Counted from the first letter of the stretch, positions 1-10,916 are shown. The stretch is 64,000 bases of DNA from Geosiphon pyriformis (GCA_016748015.1 JAAOMT010000088.1:23284-87283), one strand, 5' to 3'. Made by a program: numbers and translations. Notes: a model not told the origin generated them from the letters alone.

Positions 1-1
1 A

Positions 2-295
2 GTTATTGTCACAGCTGATGGTATAAAGAAGACTTTAATAAGAGAAATTAATGATTTCTCCTTTTCAATTGATGGAATTACCATTTCAGTTAAAGTTCTT
101 GTTATGGATACACCCCAATACTAAGCTCTAGTTGGAAATGATTGGCTTCTCAAGGCCAATACAAACCTGAACTGGGAAACTCAAAAACTTAAAATCTCAT
201 ACCAAGGACAATATACCATAGTACCTGCAACCTATGGTACTTTTAACAAATGATCAGAAAAAGCCCCAGTATTTGAATTTGAAGAGAAGAAAAAA
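2..295 (+). pseudogene. Ty3/gypsy aspartic protease, C-terminal remnant
   Basis: Frame 2 reads through the end of a retropepsin-like domain. It contains a VLVMDTPQY segment and then ALVGNDWLLKANTNLNW, which is the typical close of a Ty3 protease (hydrophobic strand, GxDWL, then NLNW). The catalytic DSG lies upstream of the window. The frame is the same as the long frame starting at 296, so protease and the next segment were once one polyprotein. Two in-frame stops break it: TAA at 122-124 and TGA at 251-253. Homologous protease sequence, with the active-site region, is seen on the minus strand near 38.2-38.4 kb. I am confident of the family, not of the exact domain limits. Confidence 0.75.
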
Positions 296-2059
296 ATGCC
301 ACTTACTGAAACCTACATGGCTCTTGAATTAACATTCAATTGGACTGAAGAAACAGAACAGGAGATTTTTGAAGAATTAAGAAGATGGAAGAAAGTTAGA
401 TATTTTACACCAGAACCACGAAAAGAATCATCATACATTTCACTAAAATGCAAAGATTGCAAAAAGAAGCTTTTATTTATAAGAGTCTGTATTTCTCCAG
501 AAGAGAAATATGAAACTCGTATCTGTTACTTTTGCAAAGCATGTCATAGAGAACGATTTGGATTTCCAAAAAGAAGTGGAAAATGGGACAACACACCTTG
601 TCTTATATGTGGAAAAATCCTATCAGAAGAATGCAATTGGATTAATGTAGCAATAAGAGGAGAAGTATGTAATCAAACCTGTCAATATGCTCTATCAATT
701 TCGGAAAAAGTCAAAAGAGGAACACCATTTGATGTAGCATACAACAGTGCTCTCAATAAACTTTACCACTACCCTTATGATACTGAAATCATTTTTGACT
801 TAGCAATAACATTAATCAATGAAGCCACCCAAGAAAATGTCCGCCAAATGAAAGAAGCTGAATATATTAAGTATATTATAGAATTAGCTGGATTTAATTA
901 TGAAGATAAAGTAAAAACCTACCACCAAATTGCAAACCACACATATCTGACCAAAGAAGCTCAAATTCAACGATTAGAGCAAATGAACATTCAATTGTGT
1001 GAAGAATGTGTTATGCTTTGTGATGACCAATGGTGTTTAGAATGTTATGCTTTTAGCATTTTTCTGCCAGATGAGAATGATGAAAATGAAATTGAATTTG
1101 GAGTATCTGAACTAGTAGAAGAACTACCAACCACCCTCATCTATCTTTTTGAAAAGCAACCACCTCTACAACTTAAATATTTTGACAACCATGGCCAAGG
1201 AATTAGACCAGAAAAAGCACACGAAATTGATGCTGGATATAATCTAAGATACCCAGGAAAAGATATTTTGGTTCTCCAACCAAAGTCCTTGACAAAAATC
1301 AATCTCAAAATTGTTCTTGAAATTCTACCAGGAGCAATGGTTCAAATTGTCTTCAGATCATTATTGTCAAGCAAAGGAATCAATATTAGAGGAGGAGTTA
1401 TAGATGCAGGATACACTGGAGACATTACCATCATGTTACAGAATGAGACAGACAAACCATTCAAAATTGAACATGCTGAAAAAATTGCTCAAGCAATTTA
1501 CTTACTCTTAATCAACATTTCGGGTTTACAATCAGTAAACAACAGAGAACAATTGGGAAAAAATAAAAGAGAAACTCAAGGTTTTGGTTCAACTGGACGA
1601 TTTACAGTTCCAGTAAACATAGCTCTTAATACACAAAATGAATCTCACCAGATTCTTCAACTTCCCCAGCCAATTACCATTTCACCTTTTAGAGAACATC
1701 ACGAAATTTACACTTGCTCAAAACTCACTACTACACAACAAATCTTTGAATCCAATAAACAAATCTGTTTAAAGCATGAAATCTCAATTCCCAACGTTTA
1801 TATTTCCAAAGGAATGAAAAAATTTCAAGTTACATTCTACAATCCCAATAATTACCCTATTGTCTTATTAAACAAACTAGAGATTGGAATCATACACAGC
1901 AATATTTTTCAAGATGAAAACTCTCAAATTGTCTCTAATTTCATCAAAATTGTAAGACACACTCTACTCTCAAATCCAAATATCATTCCCACTACTGAAA
2001 ACTACCACTTTTTAGAAGAAAAACTCTCTTGGATCAACATAGGTCTCTTAGAACTTTAA
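296..2059 (+). CDS. Ty3/gypsy pol segment with a dUTPase domain
   Basis: This is a 587-codon open frame between the protease and the reverse transcriptase. Residues about 51-130 and 235-250 hold Cys pairs (KCKDC, CYFCKAC, CLICG, CEEC, CLEC) that look zinc-binding. Residues about 294-436 match a trimeric dUTPase, with all five motifs in order: HEIDAGYNL (309-317), RSLLSSKGI (354-362), GGVIDAGYTGDI (366-377), KIAQAIYLL (396-404) and QGFGSTG (428-434). The motif-3 Asp and Tyr (ID..Y) are kept. The second Asp usual in IDxDY is Gly here. dUTPases hydrolyse dUTP to dUMP and so limit uracil incorporation during reverse transcription. The rest (440-587) shows no known domain. The first ATG is only the first Met after the stop at 251; the real polyprotein starts further upstream. 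The frame ends just before RT sequence in the same frame. Confidence 0.8.
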   Translation: MPLTETYMALELTFNWTEETEQEIFEELRRWKKVRYFTPEPRKESSYISLKCKDCKKKLLFIRVCISPEEKYETRICYFCKACHRERFGFPKRSGKWDNTPCLICGKILSEECNWINVAIRGEVCNQTCQYALSISEKVKRGTPFDVAYNSALNKLYHYPYDTEIIFDLAITLINEATQENVRQMKEAEYIKYIIELAGFNYEDKVKTYHQIANHTYLTKEAQIQRLEQMNIQLCEECVMLCDDQWCLECYAFSIFLPDENDENEIEFGVSELVEELPTTLIYLFEKQPPLQLKYFDNHGQGIRPEKAHEIDAGYNLRYPGKDILVLQPKSLTKINLKIVLEILPGAMVQIVFRSLLSSKGINIRGGVIDAGYTGDITIMLQNETDKPFKIEHAEKIAQAIYLLLINISGLQSVNNREQLGKNKRETQGFGSTGRFTVPVNIALNTQNESHQILQLPQPITISPFREHHEIYTCSKLTTTQQIFESNKQICLKHEISIPNVYISKGMKKFQVTFYNPNNYPIVLLNKLEIGIIHSNIFQDENSQIVSNFIKIVRHTLLSNPNIIPTTENYHFLEEKLSWINIGLLEL

Positions 2060-3418
2060 CAACAAAGACAATTGAAACAATTGATAGCTGAATTTGCAGA
2101 TATATTTGCAAAAGACAACAATGACTTGGGAAAAACGGACATTGTTCAACATCAGATCCATACAAGAGATGCTCCACCAAAACGTCAACAAGCTTATCAA
2201 GTGCCACCTGCCAGCCACCAATTCATCAGAGAAGAGGTCCAAAAAATGCTCAATAATGGATTGATTCAACCATCAAAAAGTTCTTGGGCCTCACCAGTAG
2301 TTTTAGTTAAAAAGAAAAACGGAAAAATCAGATTCTGTGTTAATTATAGACAACTGAATAGTGTTATAATTGGAGATGCCACCCTCTTCCAAGAATTGAT
2401 GACATGCTAGATGCTCTAGGAAAAGCCAAGTTCTTCTCAACTTTAGACTTGGAAAGTGGATACTGGCAAGTCAAAATGGACCCAAAGACTGACCCAAGAC
2501 AGCATTTACCACCCAGAGAGGAAACTATGAATTTAATGTTATGTCTTTTGAACTCTGCAATGCACCAATAGCATTTCAGCGACTCATGGATGTTGTATAT
2601 AAAGGACTCTTGTGGCAATTAGTAGTTGTCTATCTTGATGACACTGATGTATACTCATCAAGCTTTGAGACTTATCTTATTTACCTGTGAGAAGTTTTTC
2701 AATGATTATGGAAAGCAAAATTAAAGTTAAACATTGAGAAATGTCATTTTGAAAAAACAAGCTTGATCTTTCTTGAACACATAGTTAGTAAAAATGGAGT
2801 CAAACCAAATTCAGGAACAATCAGTGCTGTCAAAAACTTTCAAACCCCCAGAAATACTACAGAACTAAGAGGATTTGTAAAATTAGCCTCTTACTATCAA
2901 AAATTCATAAAAGAATTCTCAGAAATTGCCAAACTATTCAATTATCTTATTAACAAAAACATACCATACAAATGGACTGAAGAACAACAAAATTGACAAC
3001 AGCCCCAGTTCTTGCTTACCCAGACTTCAACAAATGATTCCAATTAGCCATTGATGCTTTACACATAGCATTTGGTGTCATCTTATCACAATTGGATGAA
3101 AATGACCAGGAACAAGTTATTGCCTATGCCAGCAGAACTCTTAAGCCAACAGAACTCAAATATGGCTCAACTGAATTGGAAGCTGCTGCAGTCATCTGGG
3201 CTCTCAAACACTTTCAACAATATCTGAAAAATGGAAAAAAATTTGACATAATAACTAACAATATTGGCCTCAAATAGCTTAATAAAAAGAAAACTGAACA
3301 AAGTGCCAAACAGTCTCAATGGAATGACTTCTTAACAGACTACAGATATATTGTACATCACAAACCAGGAAAACTACACACCAATGTTGATAGCCTCTTA
3401 AGAATGAGACAATATTAA
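2060..3418 (+). pseudogene. Ty3/gypsy reverse transcriptase and RNase H, frameshifted
   Basis: Sequence in the same frame as the upstream ORF begins after the TAA at 2057-2059 and shows Ty3 RT fingers (SSWASPVVLVKKKNGKIRFCV, about 2279-2341). The frame then slips near 2376, where [12 protein letters not shown] follows, and again near 2500, where [20 protein letters not shown] follows. The palm motif VVVYLDDTDVYS (YLDD at 2631-2642) is intact. A further shift leads to the thumb and connection (2763-2996). RNase H follows (about 3065-3418), with VIAYASRTL and the ELEAAAVIWAL helix. The usual TDH before the last strand has become TNN. At least four frameshifts or stops make this inactive. Confidence 0.85.
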
Positions 3419-3470
3419 TACCAACATCAACACCAACAAAACACCAACAAATTTAACAGCAGAACAAACA

Positions 3471-4870
3471 ATGAGATCAACAACAATAGATCCAGAAAAC
3501 TACAACAACATTAAAAACTATTTGAAGACTCTCACCATGCCAGAAAATTGGTCTCCAAGTAAAAAACATCAATTACAACACCAATCCAAACAATATTTTA
3601 TACACCATAACAAAATATATTACAAAAATCATAAAAACCCAAACCAACCACTCAGATTAGTACAGGAAAATGAAAAAGAAACAATTCTATACAACATGTA
3701 CACAAATTTTTCTTCAGCACACTTGGGAAGAGATGGAACAATTTAAAGAACTTTTGAACATTATTTTTGGCCTCACATGCAAAAAGACATTCGATAATAT
3801 GTAGAATCTTATGATAGTTGTCAAAGAAAAGGAGAAACTTGTCCCACAGAACCTTTAAATCCAATCAAAGTTGGACAACCTTTTGACAGAGTTGGAATTG
3901 ATTTAGTCGGATCATTACTTATTACAATCCAAGGAAACCATTATATTGCAGTTGCAGTGGATTATCTTACTAAATGGCCTGAAGCTAGAACCATCCAAAG
4001 AACAGATGCAAAATCAGTAGCAAATTTCATCTATGAAGACATTATCTGTAGACATAGATGCCCAATTGAACTCTTATCTAATCAAGGAACACATTTTGTA
4101 AACAACTTGATACAAGAAATTTGTGAATGGTTTAATGTCAAAAGACTTCTATCATCACCTTATCATCCTCAAACAAATGGACTTGTAGAACATTTCAACA
4201 GAACATTGTGTGAATCTCTAGCCAAAGTCTCAACAGACTTTGAGCAGGAATGGGATATTTTTATTCCATTAGTGTTACTAGTATACAGAACACTAAAACA
4301 AAATACTACAAAACACATACCATTTGATCTTACTTATGGAAGGACAGCAACATTACCAATTAATTTTACAGTAGAAACATACCCAGTGCAACCAATCAAT
4401 GAAGAAAACTTTCAAGAAACACTCCAAAGAAGAGCCTACACTCTTTTTAGTACATTAGAAGGAAAAAAAAAATAGCAGCAACTCATATTGAACATTCCTA
4501 AGCTCAACAAAAAGAAAGACATGACAATAAACTACCACCTATTACCAATGAATTTAAAGTTGGAAATAAAGTTCTTTTACACAGAACTAAGGCTGAAAAA
4601 CAATGAAGTGGAAAATTTGAAAACAAATGGGATGGATTATTTTATATTCACAAAATTCTAGACAATGAATCATACAAGTCAAGACTTGATGACAAAATAC
4701 TAGCAAAAGTTGCACATGGAAACAGATTGAAACACTATCATTCCAGAAACAATCCTGAACCATTAATTCCACAAATTGGTACACATTCCCCTTTAATTAA
4801 TTCTGAAGATATTCCCCGAAATTTAGAACCAATAATTATAATAGAACAACAACCAAACTTGAACACTTAA
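3471..4870 (+). pseudogene. Ty3/gypsy integrase with GPY/F-type C-terminus
   Basis: The N-terminal HHCC zinc region (HLGRDGTI, then TFEHYFWPHM and SYDSCQRKG) is interrupted by TAA codons near 3744 and 3798. The catalytic core runs from FDRVGIDLVGS (first Asp) to LLSNQGTHFVN, where the second catalytic Asp is Asn, and NGLVEHFNRTL, which keeps the Glu. Homology continues in another frame after 4476 to a GPF-like module (KWDGLFYIHKIL) and ends at the TAA 4868-4870. The same C-terminal region is open in the second gypsy copy at 63409-64000 (- strand), which confirms the reading. Stops, a frameshift and the Asp-to-Asn change make this copy inactive. Confidence 0.85.
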
Positions 4871-5013
4871 ATTTTACAATAATTCTCTAATAAACACAAA
4901 GACAAAAATAGTAAATAAATTACAAAAACACCTAAACCCAAAAACAAATAAAAACTCCATATTCCAAAAATAATTTTCTTTATTCTTTCTTTTCATAGTT
5001 AGTCAATTTTATC

Positions 5014-5721
5014 ATGATTATTTCCCAAAATATTCAACAAATATTCCAAAAGTTAATGTTAGCATTGAAAACACTTCCTGACTTATCCATAACAATTAAT
5101 GGAAGTCAAATTAATTACATTCAGAAAGAAATCACAGTCCCAGTAGCAAATCATTCACAGAATTATCACCCCTATAGAAAAAAAACAAGAAGTTATTCTG
5201 AAAATAGGTTACTAAGACTTTTGAAGCAAGCACTAGAAGAAAATCTTTTAATTGCCCCTATTGACATTCCACCAAATGCTACAATGCAACAAAAACTTCT
5301 ACTATTTCTCAATGAACAGAACAATGAACACATCTCTATTTATAAATACTTTCACATTGGAAAGACACTTTATGAACGAAAAATGGAACTTAAAGCAACA
5401 AATCTCACTTCTGAAGCTATACAAAAACAAATCTACAATGAATTCAAAACAGCAGCTGGACCAACAAACACTTGCTACAAACTTAGAGCAGCTTTTAGAC
5501 TCTATAATTTGTTTAATATTTGTGAAAATGTTCTTTAAAATCCAATACTGCAACCAATAAAAGTCCAATACATTGGCAAACTCACAGAACTAAAATTTCA
5601 ACAATTTTCAGACCAGATTACTTCAATTATTTTGGATCACTATCTCAATATTACAGATAGTGCTTGGACTTCGATGGAGCTTAGTCTTGAGGAGAAGATT
5701 ATGTTACCAGTAGAATTTTAG
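5014..5721 (+). CDS. accessory ORF 3' of gypsy pol, unknown function
   Basis: This frame starts 143 bases after the end of pol on the same strand. The first 174 codons are open to a TAA at 5536-5538. Homology continues in the same frame to a TAG at 5719-5721, giving about 235 residues if the stop is bridged. I do not recognise a domain. There is no signal peptide, Cys cluster or clear membrane segment, and it is rich in Gln, Asn and Leu. A homologue occupies the same place in the second gypsy copy (62656-63324, - strand): it begins with a similar MI..NI...L pattern and has a matching C-terminal block (IGKLTELKFQQF here, IGQLTNSQFQEL there). Its last bases overlap the polypurine tract and the first 20 bases of the LTR. 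The position suggests an element-encoded accessory protein; function unknown. Confidence 0.6.
5689..5698 (+). other. polypurine tract of gypsy element
   Basis: The purine run GAGGAGAAGA sits four bases before the TGTTAC that opens the LTR, where plus-strand priming is expected. The equivalent run on the minus strand of the second gypsy copy is GAAAGGAGGGGA, next to its own TGTTAC. Confidence 0.6.
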
Positions 5722-6265
5722 CTATTAATTAGCATAAAATTATCCTTATAAGTCCTATAATTAATTAGTATATTAATATTATTTCAAATTATCATTTATT
5801 ATTTAATCAATTATCACATATCACGATTCAATTAAAATAATCTAATTAGTATAACAGAAAGTAGGATGATCAAATTACACAATACTTTGAACTTTGTAAT
5901 ATTCTAAAATTCGCCGAAATTTACAGAAATTTGCTGAGATTATGAATAGTTCACCTAAATTAATCAATAGTTCAGCAAAATAACTTGTAGTTTATCAAAA
6001 TGTATCTTTAGTTCACCAAAGAAAAAAAGTGCAAGTTCATAGACTAGTACTATAACAAATTGTATAAATGAAGAGCTTTTCTCTTCAAAAAAATGTATCT
6101 TATTTTAAATTTATCACTTAGAACCATTCCTATACACACAAAAAGAAATAAATATCAAATAAATTGAAAAACCAAATTCTTTAATTATTGCACTTGGAAA
6201 ATCCCCAAAAACCCAACTAACGTTTTAAAATTAATTAGCTATCAATTTCAGTAAACTGTTAATGA
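5702..6265 (+). repeat. gypsy LTR (3' LTR of the first element)
   Basis: It begins TGTTACCAGTAG directly after the polypurine tract. A promoter-like TTGTATAAATGAAGAGC lies at about 6059-6075. An inverted copy on the minus strand starts at 13235 with the same TGTTACCAGTAG and the same promoter block. The right border is uncertain: both copies continue without a break into a common leader, so the LTR end near 6265 is an estimate and no clear GTAACA end was found. Confidence 0.6.
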
Positions 6266-6690
6266 CTCCAGGCCTGGATAGAAAACGTTCCCTTGATAAA
6301 ATTCTATTTCTTTTACATTTTTTTTATTTTTCTTTTCTTTTCTTATTACAATCATTAGGATAGCCTACAGACAAGATTTCTGTAAAAGAGTGGACTTTCA
6401 CAGCAAAATAACTACGCATTTTTTTAGTGAGCTTCCAAATGAACAATTCCTGGAAAAGAGTTGATGTTTACTACAACGTAACTACATAAAGTAACTAGCA
6501 AGGAATTGGCCATTCCACTTATAAGCCCAGCAAGTTCAAATTATAAAAGATAATTTGAAGATAAATTCAGTTATTGGAGGTTCAACTACTTCTAAAAAAC
6601 ATGAATTTGCAACCAACAGACATTTACAATATTCAAAAAAAGAGACCAAAAACCTCCAGTAACACCAGGAATTTTAAGATTCTCATATAA
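6266..6690 (+). mobile_element. gypsy leader and gag start, truncated
   Basis: Sequence after the LTR matches, in inverse orientation, the region 12270-12680. It includes a T/C-rich stretch, the block GGCCTGGATAGAAAACG and then an ATG at 6601. The short reading frame there shares IQKKRPKT with the gag-like frame at 12358-12149 (- strand). Leader and gag following a 3' LTR mean that a second element copy lay in tandem and shared this LTR. It is lost after about 30 codons. Confidence 0.55.
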
Positions 6691-7389
6691 AAAATCACAG
6701 GATTCTAAAATTCCAGGATTCCTCTCAAAGGAATTGTAGAATTCCAGAAATTTCAAAATTCCTGGTATAAAGAATCAAGAAATTGAAGAATCTTAATTAT
6801 GTATATATAGCAGTAGCATTAGAAGTAGAAAGGACAGATCTTTCAGTTTAGATTTTATCTAAGCAATCTTTCAATTCACAAATATTAATAAATAATTATT
6901 TGTTATCGTAATTTACTCTCCACTATCAACACTTTATGTTGATAGTAATTAATACTTAACCATACTGAAACAATAACTCTTGATCACAGCTATTAATAGA
7001 ATATTAACATTTATTGTCTTGGCTTATTTCTTTCTTTTTCTTTTATCTTCTTTTTTTTTCTTTTATTCTGTTATTTTTATTGTTGACTAATTAATTAAAG
7101 ATTAAAGTACTGAGTTATTAATGTCAAGAATTGTCTGATAAAAAACCTTTGTGAGTGAATAGAACACATAAAAATATAGATTGCTTATTAGAAGATTGCT
7201 GGCCACTAAGCTGAGAAAAAAATTGACAAAATTGCAATTCTAAGAGACTATGAAAAACAACTATTAAATTTTTGTCCATTATACAAAGAACTCAACCAAA
7301 ACCTTCAGATCATAACAATCATATCAACTATTAGCACCAAGTTATGGGTTTGTTATTTGTTTTAACACCCCAAATAATCATCTGTAACA
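6691..7389 (+). repeat. LTR of a second gypsy family
   Basis: From the TATA-like ATGTATATATAGCA (6799-6812) to CTGTAACA (ending 7389) this aligns with the complete solo LTR at 57929-58663 and with the minus-strand LTR at 37382-38178. Shared landmarks are ATTAATAAATAATTATTTG, TATCAACAC.T.ATGTTGATAGTA and GTTATGG.TTTGTTATTTG. The upstream U3 part holds ATTCCAG-type repeats also seen in the 38-kb copy. The left border is not resolved; the right border is the canonical GTAACA. Confidence 0.6.
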
Positions 7390-7489
7390 CTAGACAAGCA
7401 ATTGGCACTTGTTTCTTTTTATATATATTAGCTAAACAAATCTGATCCTAAGAATTGACCACTTATTTATTATGACTATTCAAATTTTC

Positions 7490-8720
7490 ACTTACTGAAC
7501 ACATACTAGAAACATAATTAAATTGTTTGTACTAAGTACAACAAGCCAAAGAAAAACCAGTCTAGCACAAATTCACATTCTTAAAAACTAGAATAGAATT
7601 AATAATAGTTTTTTTGGATGTTTTATCAGCAAAACAAACCATAGCACATTTGTTATACACATATAAACTTGGATTGTAACTAATAGAACAAGTTTTTCTA
7701 CCATACAATTTTAGCAAATCAGAAAAATTATGAGTAGTAATATTTATTAGCAAAATATACAACAAAACTTAATAAAAATTTCTAGATATTTATAATTGTT
7801 TATTATTAACAGCCAATACTATATGTACAGAATTTTTTTTTATGAAAACAACTATTTAAAAGCAATCAAACTAACAATATTAAAAGATTCAAACTCTACT
7901 AAAGTTTTTTGCCAAAGACTAATCAGCTGTATTTTGATTAAAATTATTTTACCAAATTTAAAAAACACAAACTTTACAGCTAATTTGAGAAAATTGATCA
8001 GAATTTTTTTAACAACTATTACTTGATTTATATGACTGTTTGGTTTTTTAATATTATTGTTTACCAAGATTTTTTTACTAACAGCCATTTTTTTTGCTTT
8101 GCTAAAACTTAATTCAGAAATAAAAATAGATTTAATAATGTCTAAAAACTTTGAAAAAGTCAACACTTCTCCAAAACTGTTAATATAATAAAAATTTTTT
8201 TTAATAAACAACAACTTATTCCCAAAAGTCTTGTTAGATATTGCAGAAAGTTCAACATTCAGTACAAAAAATTTCCTTAAACTAAAACTCTTAATTTTTT
8301 TATTATGTAACTTAGCTAATAGCAATTTTTTTGAATCTATAAACTTAGGTGCTGAAAGTACTAACTTGATATTATTATCATTCAAATTTTTAAAAAAGAA
8401 CACATTTGGTGATTGCCCCAAGACATATGTTCTTATTTGTATTTTCTTTGGAATTTATTGTCTATTATGTTATCTATATTAAAAGTATTAAAATTAATGT
8501 AACTTATTTCTTTAGCAATTGTGTTTTTTATGTTTTTTATGTTTAATACTTTACTAATACTGGTTTTTTCACTATCTATCTTATTATTTCAAAAATTTTT
8601 GTGTCTATCTACATTAGTTAGCAATATGTTAACAAATAAAAAGCCAGCCAACAATTTCACTATATTACTAGGCATTTCAGGTTTTTTGGCTTTTTATATA
8701 AAAAACTACAAAAGTATATA
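7490..8720 (-). pseudogene. LINE-A ORF1 (RNA-binding, zinc knuckle), decayed
   Basis: Two open pieces, 8421-7852 and 7765-7562, are colinear with LINE-A ORF1. The first keeps the RRM-like segment (KFVFFKFGKIILIKIQL then WQKTLVEFES). The second keeps LLKLYGRKTC and continues past TGA and TAA codons into a decayed zinc-knuckle region near 7490-7560. ORF1 proteins of this kind bind the element RNA. Stops and AT-directed changes make it inactive. The plus-strand frames in the same place are shadows. Confidence 0.7.
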
Positions 8721-8747
8721 CTCTTAACTTATACTTTTTTTTATTAT

Positions 8748-9130
8748 CAAATTGAGTTTCCAATTCAGCTAAACCAGAACCAAAATTACCAGCAAAAAAG
8801 TCTACAAATTCTATAGTAACAAATAGAGATATGATAAAAAAAATAACTGCAAAAACAAAAGGAAAAAAAGAGAAGAAAAAGTTATTACTTCAATAAATTT
8901 ATGTTTTCATTATAATCAAAGATTAACAAAAAAAAAATATTTTTCATGCCAGATTGAGTCTTTAACTCAGTCAAACCAGAATTAAAATTTTTAACAAAAA
9001 AGTCTACTGGTTTTATAACAATAAAAAAAAATGGTTTAAAAAAAATAACTGCAAAAACAGAAGAGAAAAGAGAAAAAAAATCTTATTTTTTCAATTATTT
9101 TATGCTTTTACTGTAACTAAAAAATCAATA
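8748..9130 (-). repeat. tandem 5'-leader repeats of LINE-A
   Basis: Two units of about 190 bases lie head to tail (9130-8942 and 8938-8748 on the minus strand). Each contains, in order, a TATTGA or TTAATC start, an AATTGAAA/ATTGAAGTA block, a T/C-rich tract, TTTTTGCAGTTATTTTTTT, and a GTAGACTTTTTTG block. A single unit is present at the 5' end of the copies at 18000 (+) and 31790 (-). This looks like a promoter-bearing leader monomer. Confidence 0.6.
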
Positions 9131-9730
9131 AAAAAAAGAGTTTTTTTTATATTTTTCATATATTAGTTTTTACAATATTATAAAAATAACTAAAACAATA
9201 ATCATTCTTAAAATTAGTCACAATTATTGTTGTTAAATTAATCATAATAGCAAAAACCCCAAATTTACAATTATTATCATAAATAAAACCAATTTAAAAT
9301 TAATTATTGCTATTAGTTAAATAACTAATAATCAAAAAATTAATATTAAAACTCTAATTACAAAGTTTAAACTTCAAATTATAAATTAAAAACTTTATAA
9401 AAACATTATTAATTATTTCAATATTATATACTTATATCTTAACAACAATTAATTTACTTATTTTATTTTCAATTACAATTACAAATTATTTATTTACAAT
9501 TATAAAAACTAGTACTATAAGCACAATTACAACTATAACAATTATTTTTAATTTAAATCCAAAATTTAAGACTTAAAACTAGTTAGTAAAATTAATAATA
9601 ACAATAATTACTTATCAACTAATTTTTAATACTGCTAATTTATAAGTAAAAAATTATGCCAGAAATTTAAAAAACTTATAGTTTTAATTTCTGAATTTTT
9701 AAAACTATTTAAGTTTTTTTATTACAACTA
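9131..9730. other. AT-rich spacer, no gene seen
   Basis: Very AT-rich sequence with short A and T runs and all-frame stops. I see no reading frame, tail or repeat that I can assign. It ends at the TA dinucleotide where the Tc1/mariner element begins. Confidence 0.5.
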
Positions 9731-10916
9731 CAAAGAGTGTTGAAAAGTTTTTAAACAAACTTTGAAGTAATATTTCACATGCTTGAATAATTAAAAAAAT
9801 ACAAGTTTATTACTAAATTAAGTTAGTTAATTATTTAATTATGCATTTTTTATTTTTTAAATACACATATATAATGTTTTTTCATAATGTACATAATCAA
9901 TTTTATTTATACTCATTTTTTTATAAAAATAAAATATAACATGCATATAAAATTTTTTTATTGTTTTTATTAAAACAAAATAGGAGCAAAAAAAAATTAT
10001 CATTTATGTATTGCAAATATATGAACTCTTTAAAAACAAAAAACAAAACAAACTATTTTTCTTAGAACTTTTCAGTATGCTTTTAAATCAGTTAGATTAT
10101 AAAATTGCTATACAAAAAAAAAACCTTTAATTTTATTAGCAAACATAGCAGTATGTCTTACTTAATATATTAAACATCAAAATTGAACAAATCAAAAATG
10201 AATAAAAGTATTATAGAGTGATGAATCAACTTTTTCTCAATTTCAACACAATTGGTTTAGTAAAATATGACATAAACTATTTAAAGAATAACAATTGTTT
10301 TGTGTATTAGCAACAATCAAATATAGTTCAAGTCAAATGTATTGGACTTGTTTTTTATGACAAAACATTAGACTAATTGTGTCATTATATCAAATAGTAA
10401 ATGGTATTAAACATATTAAAATTTTTAATCATTATGTCTTACTAACTTTACAATACATATTTCTTAAAAATAATAAATAGTTTTAAGAAGATAATGCTAC
10501 CTTTTATTAATTAAAAACTGCCAAAAAATTTTCTAGCAAAAACAAGTTATGTATTTTTTCTTGGTCTTTTCAAAGTCCAGATCTTAATCCAATTGAAAAT
10601 TTATGAGCTATAGTAAAATGTAATATTCATAAAAAAAAAACCCACTAACTACTCTTAAAAAACTTGATAAATATATTAAAGAAACTTAAAAAGCAATTTT
10701 TAAATCAATGATTATAAAATTAGTTAATAGTATGCCTCAATGTATTCAAGCAGTAATTATAGCACAAAAAGAACCAACAAAATATTAAAAACTTAATAGA
10801 AAATTTAAAAAATTACTATAAAATTATAAATATATTGTTTATTTTGTTTTATTTTATAAAAAAATAAATATTATTGTTAAATAAAATTTTGTTTGAAAAC
10901 TTTTGAACATCTTTTG
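9731..10916 (+). mobile_element. Tc1/mariner transposon with terminal inverted repeats
   Basis: The left end CAAAGAGTGTTGAAAAG, then TTTTTAAACAAA, is the near inverse of the right end TTTGTTTGAAAACTTTTGAACATCTTTTG. Both ends abut a TA dinucleotide (9729-9730 and 10917-10918), the target duplication expected for this superfamily. The length is 1186 bases, the size normal for Tc1 elements with a single transposase gene, whose broken remains lie between the repeats. Confidence 0.85.
9990..10790 (+). pseudogene. Tc1-like transposase, degraded
   Basis: Translated across frames, the order is that of a Tc1 transposase. A basic linker with KKPLILLANI comes first, then SDESTFSQFQ (first catalytic Asp region, about 10219-10248), then EDNAT (second Asp, about 10488-10502), and finally SPDLNPIENL followed by TGA where Trp is usual, then AIVK (about 10575-10620). 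The tail LDKYIKET and MPQCIQAVI is typical of the C-terminus. The third acidic residue position lies within PIENL. Many stops and frameshifts make it inactive. The enzyme would cut and paste the element at TA sites. Confidence 0.85.

Larger units (their letters stand above)
7390..9130 (-). mobile_element. LINE-A copy 1, 5' part only
   Basis: The minus strand carries the 5' end of a LINE-A element (5' leader near 9130, ORF1 downward). It stops about 100 bases after the ORF1 zinc knuckle, where the LTR ending at 7389 begins. It aligns with LINE-A copies at 17985-20100 (+) and 29730-31800 (-). ORF2 is absent. The leader is duplicated in tandem (see 8748-9130). Confidence 0.7.

Noticed and set aside
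1-5721. Endogenous virus with an envelope gene (the ORF after pol)
   Set aside because: The 3' frame has no signal peptide, no transmembrane segment and no Cys pattern in either copy, so an envelope is not supported.
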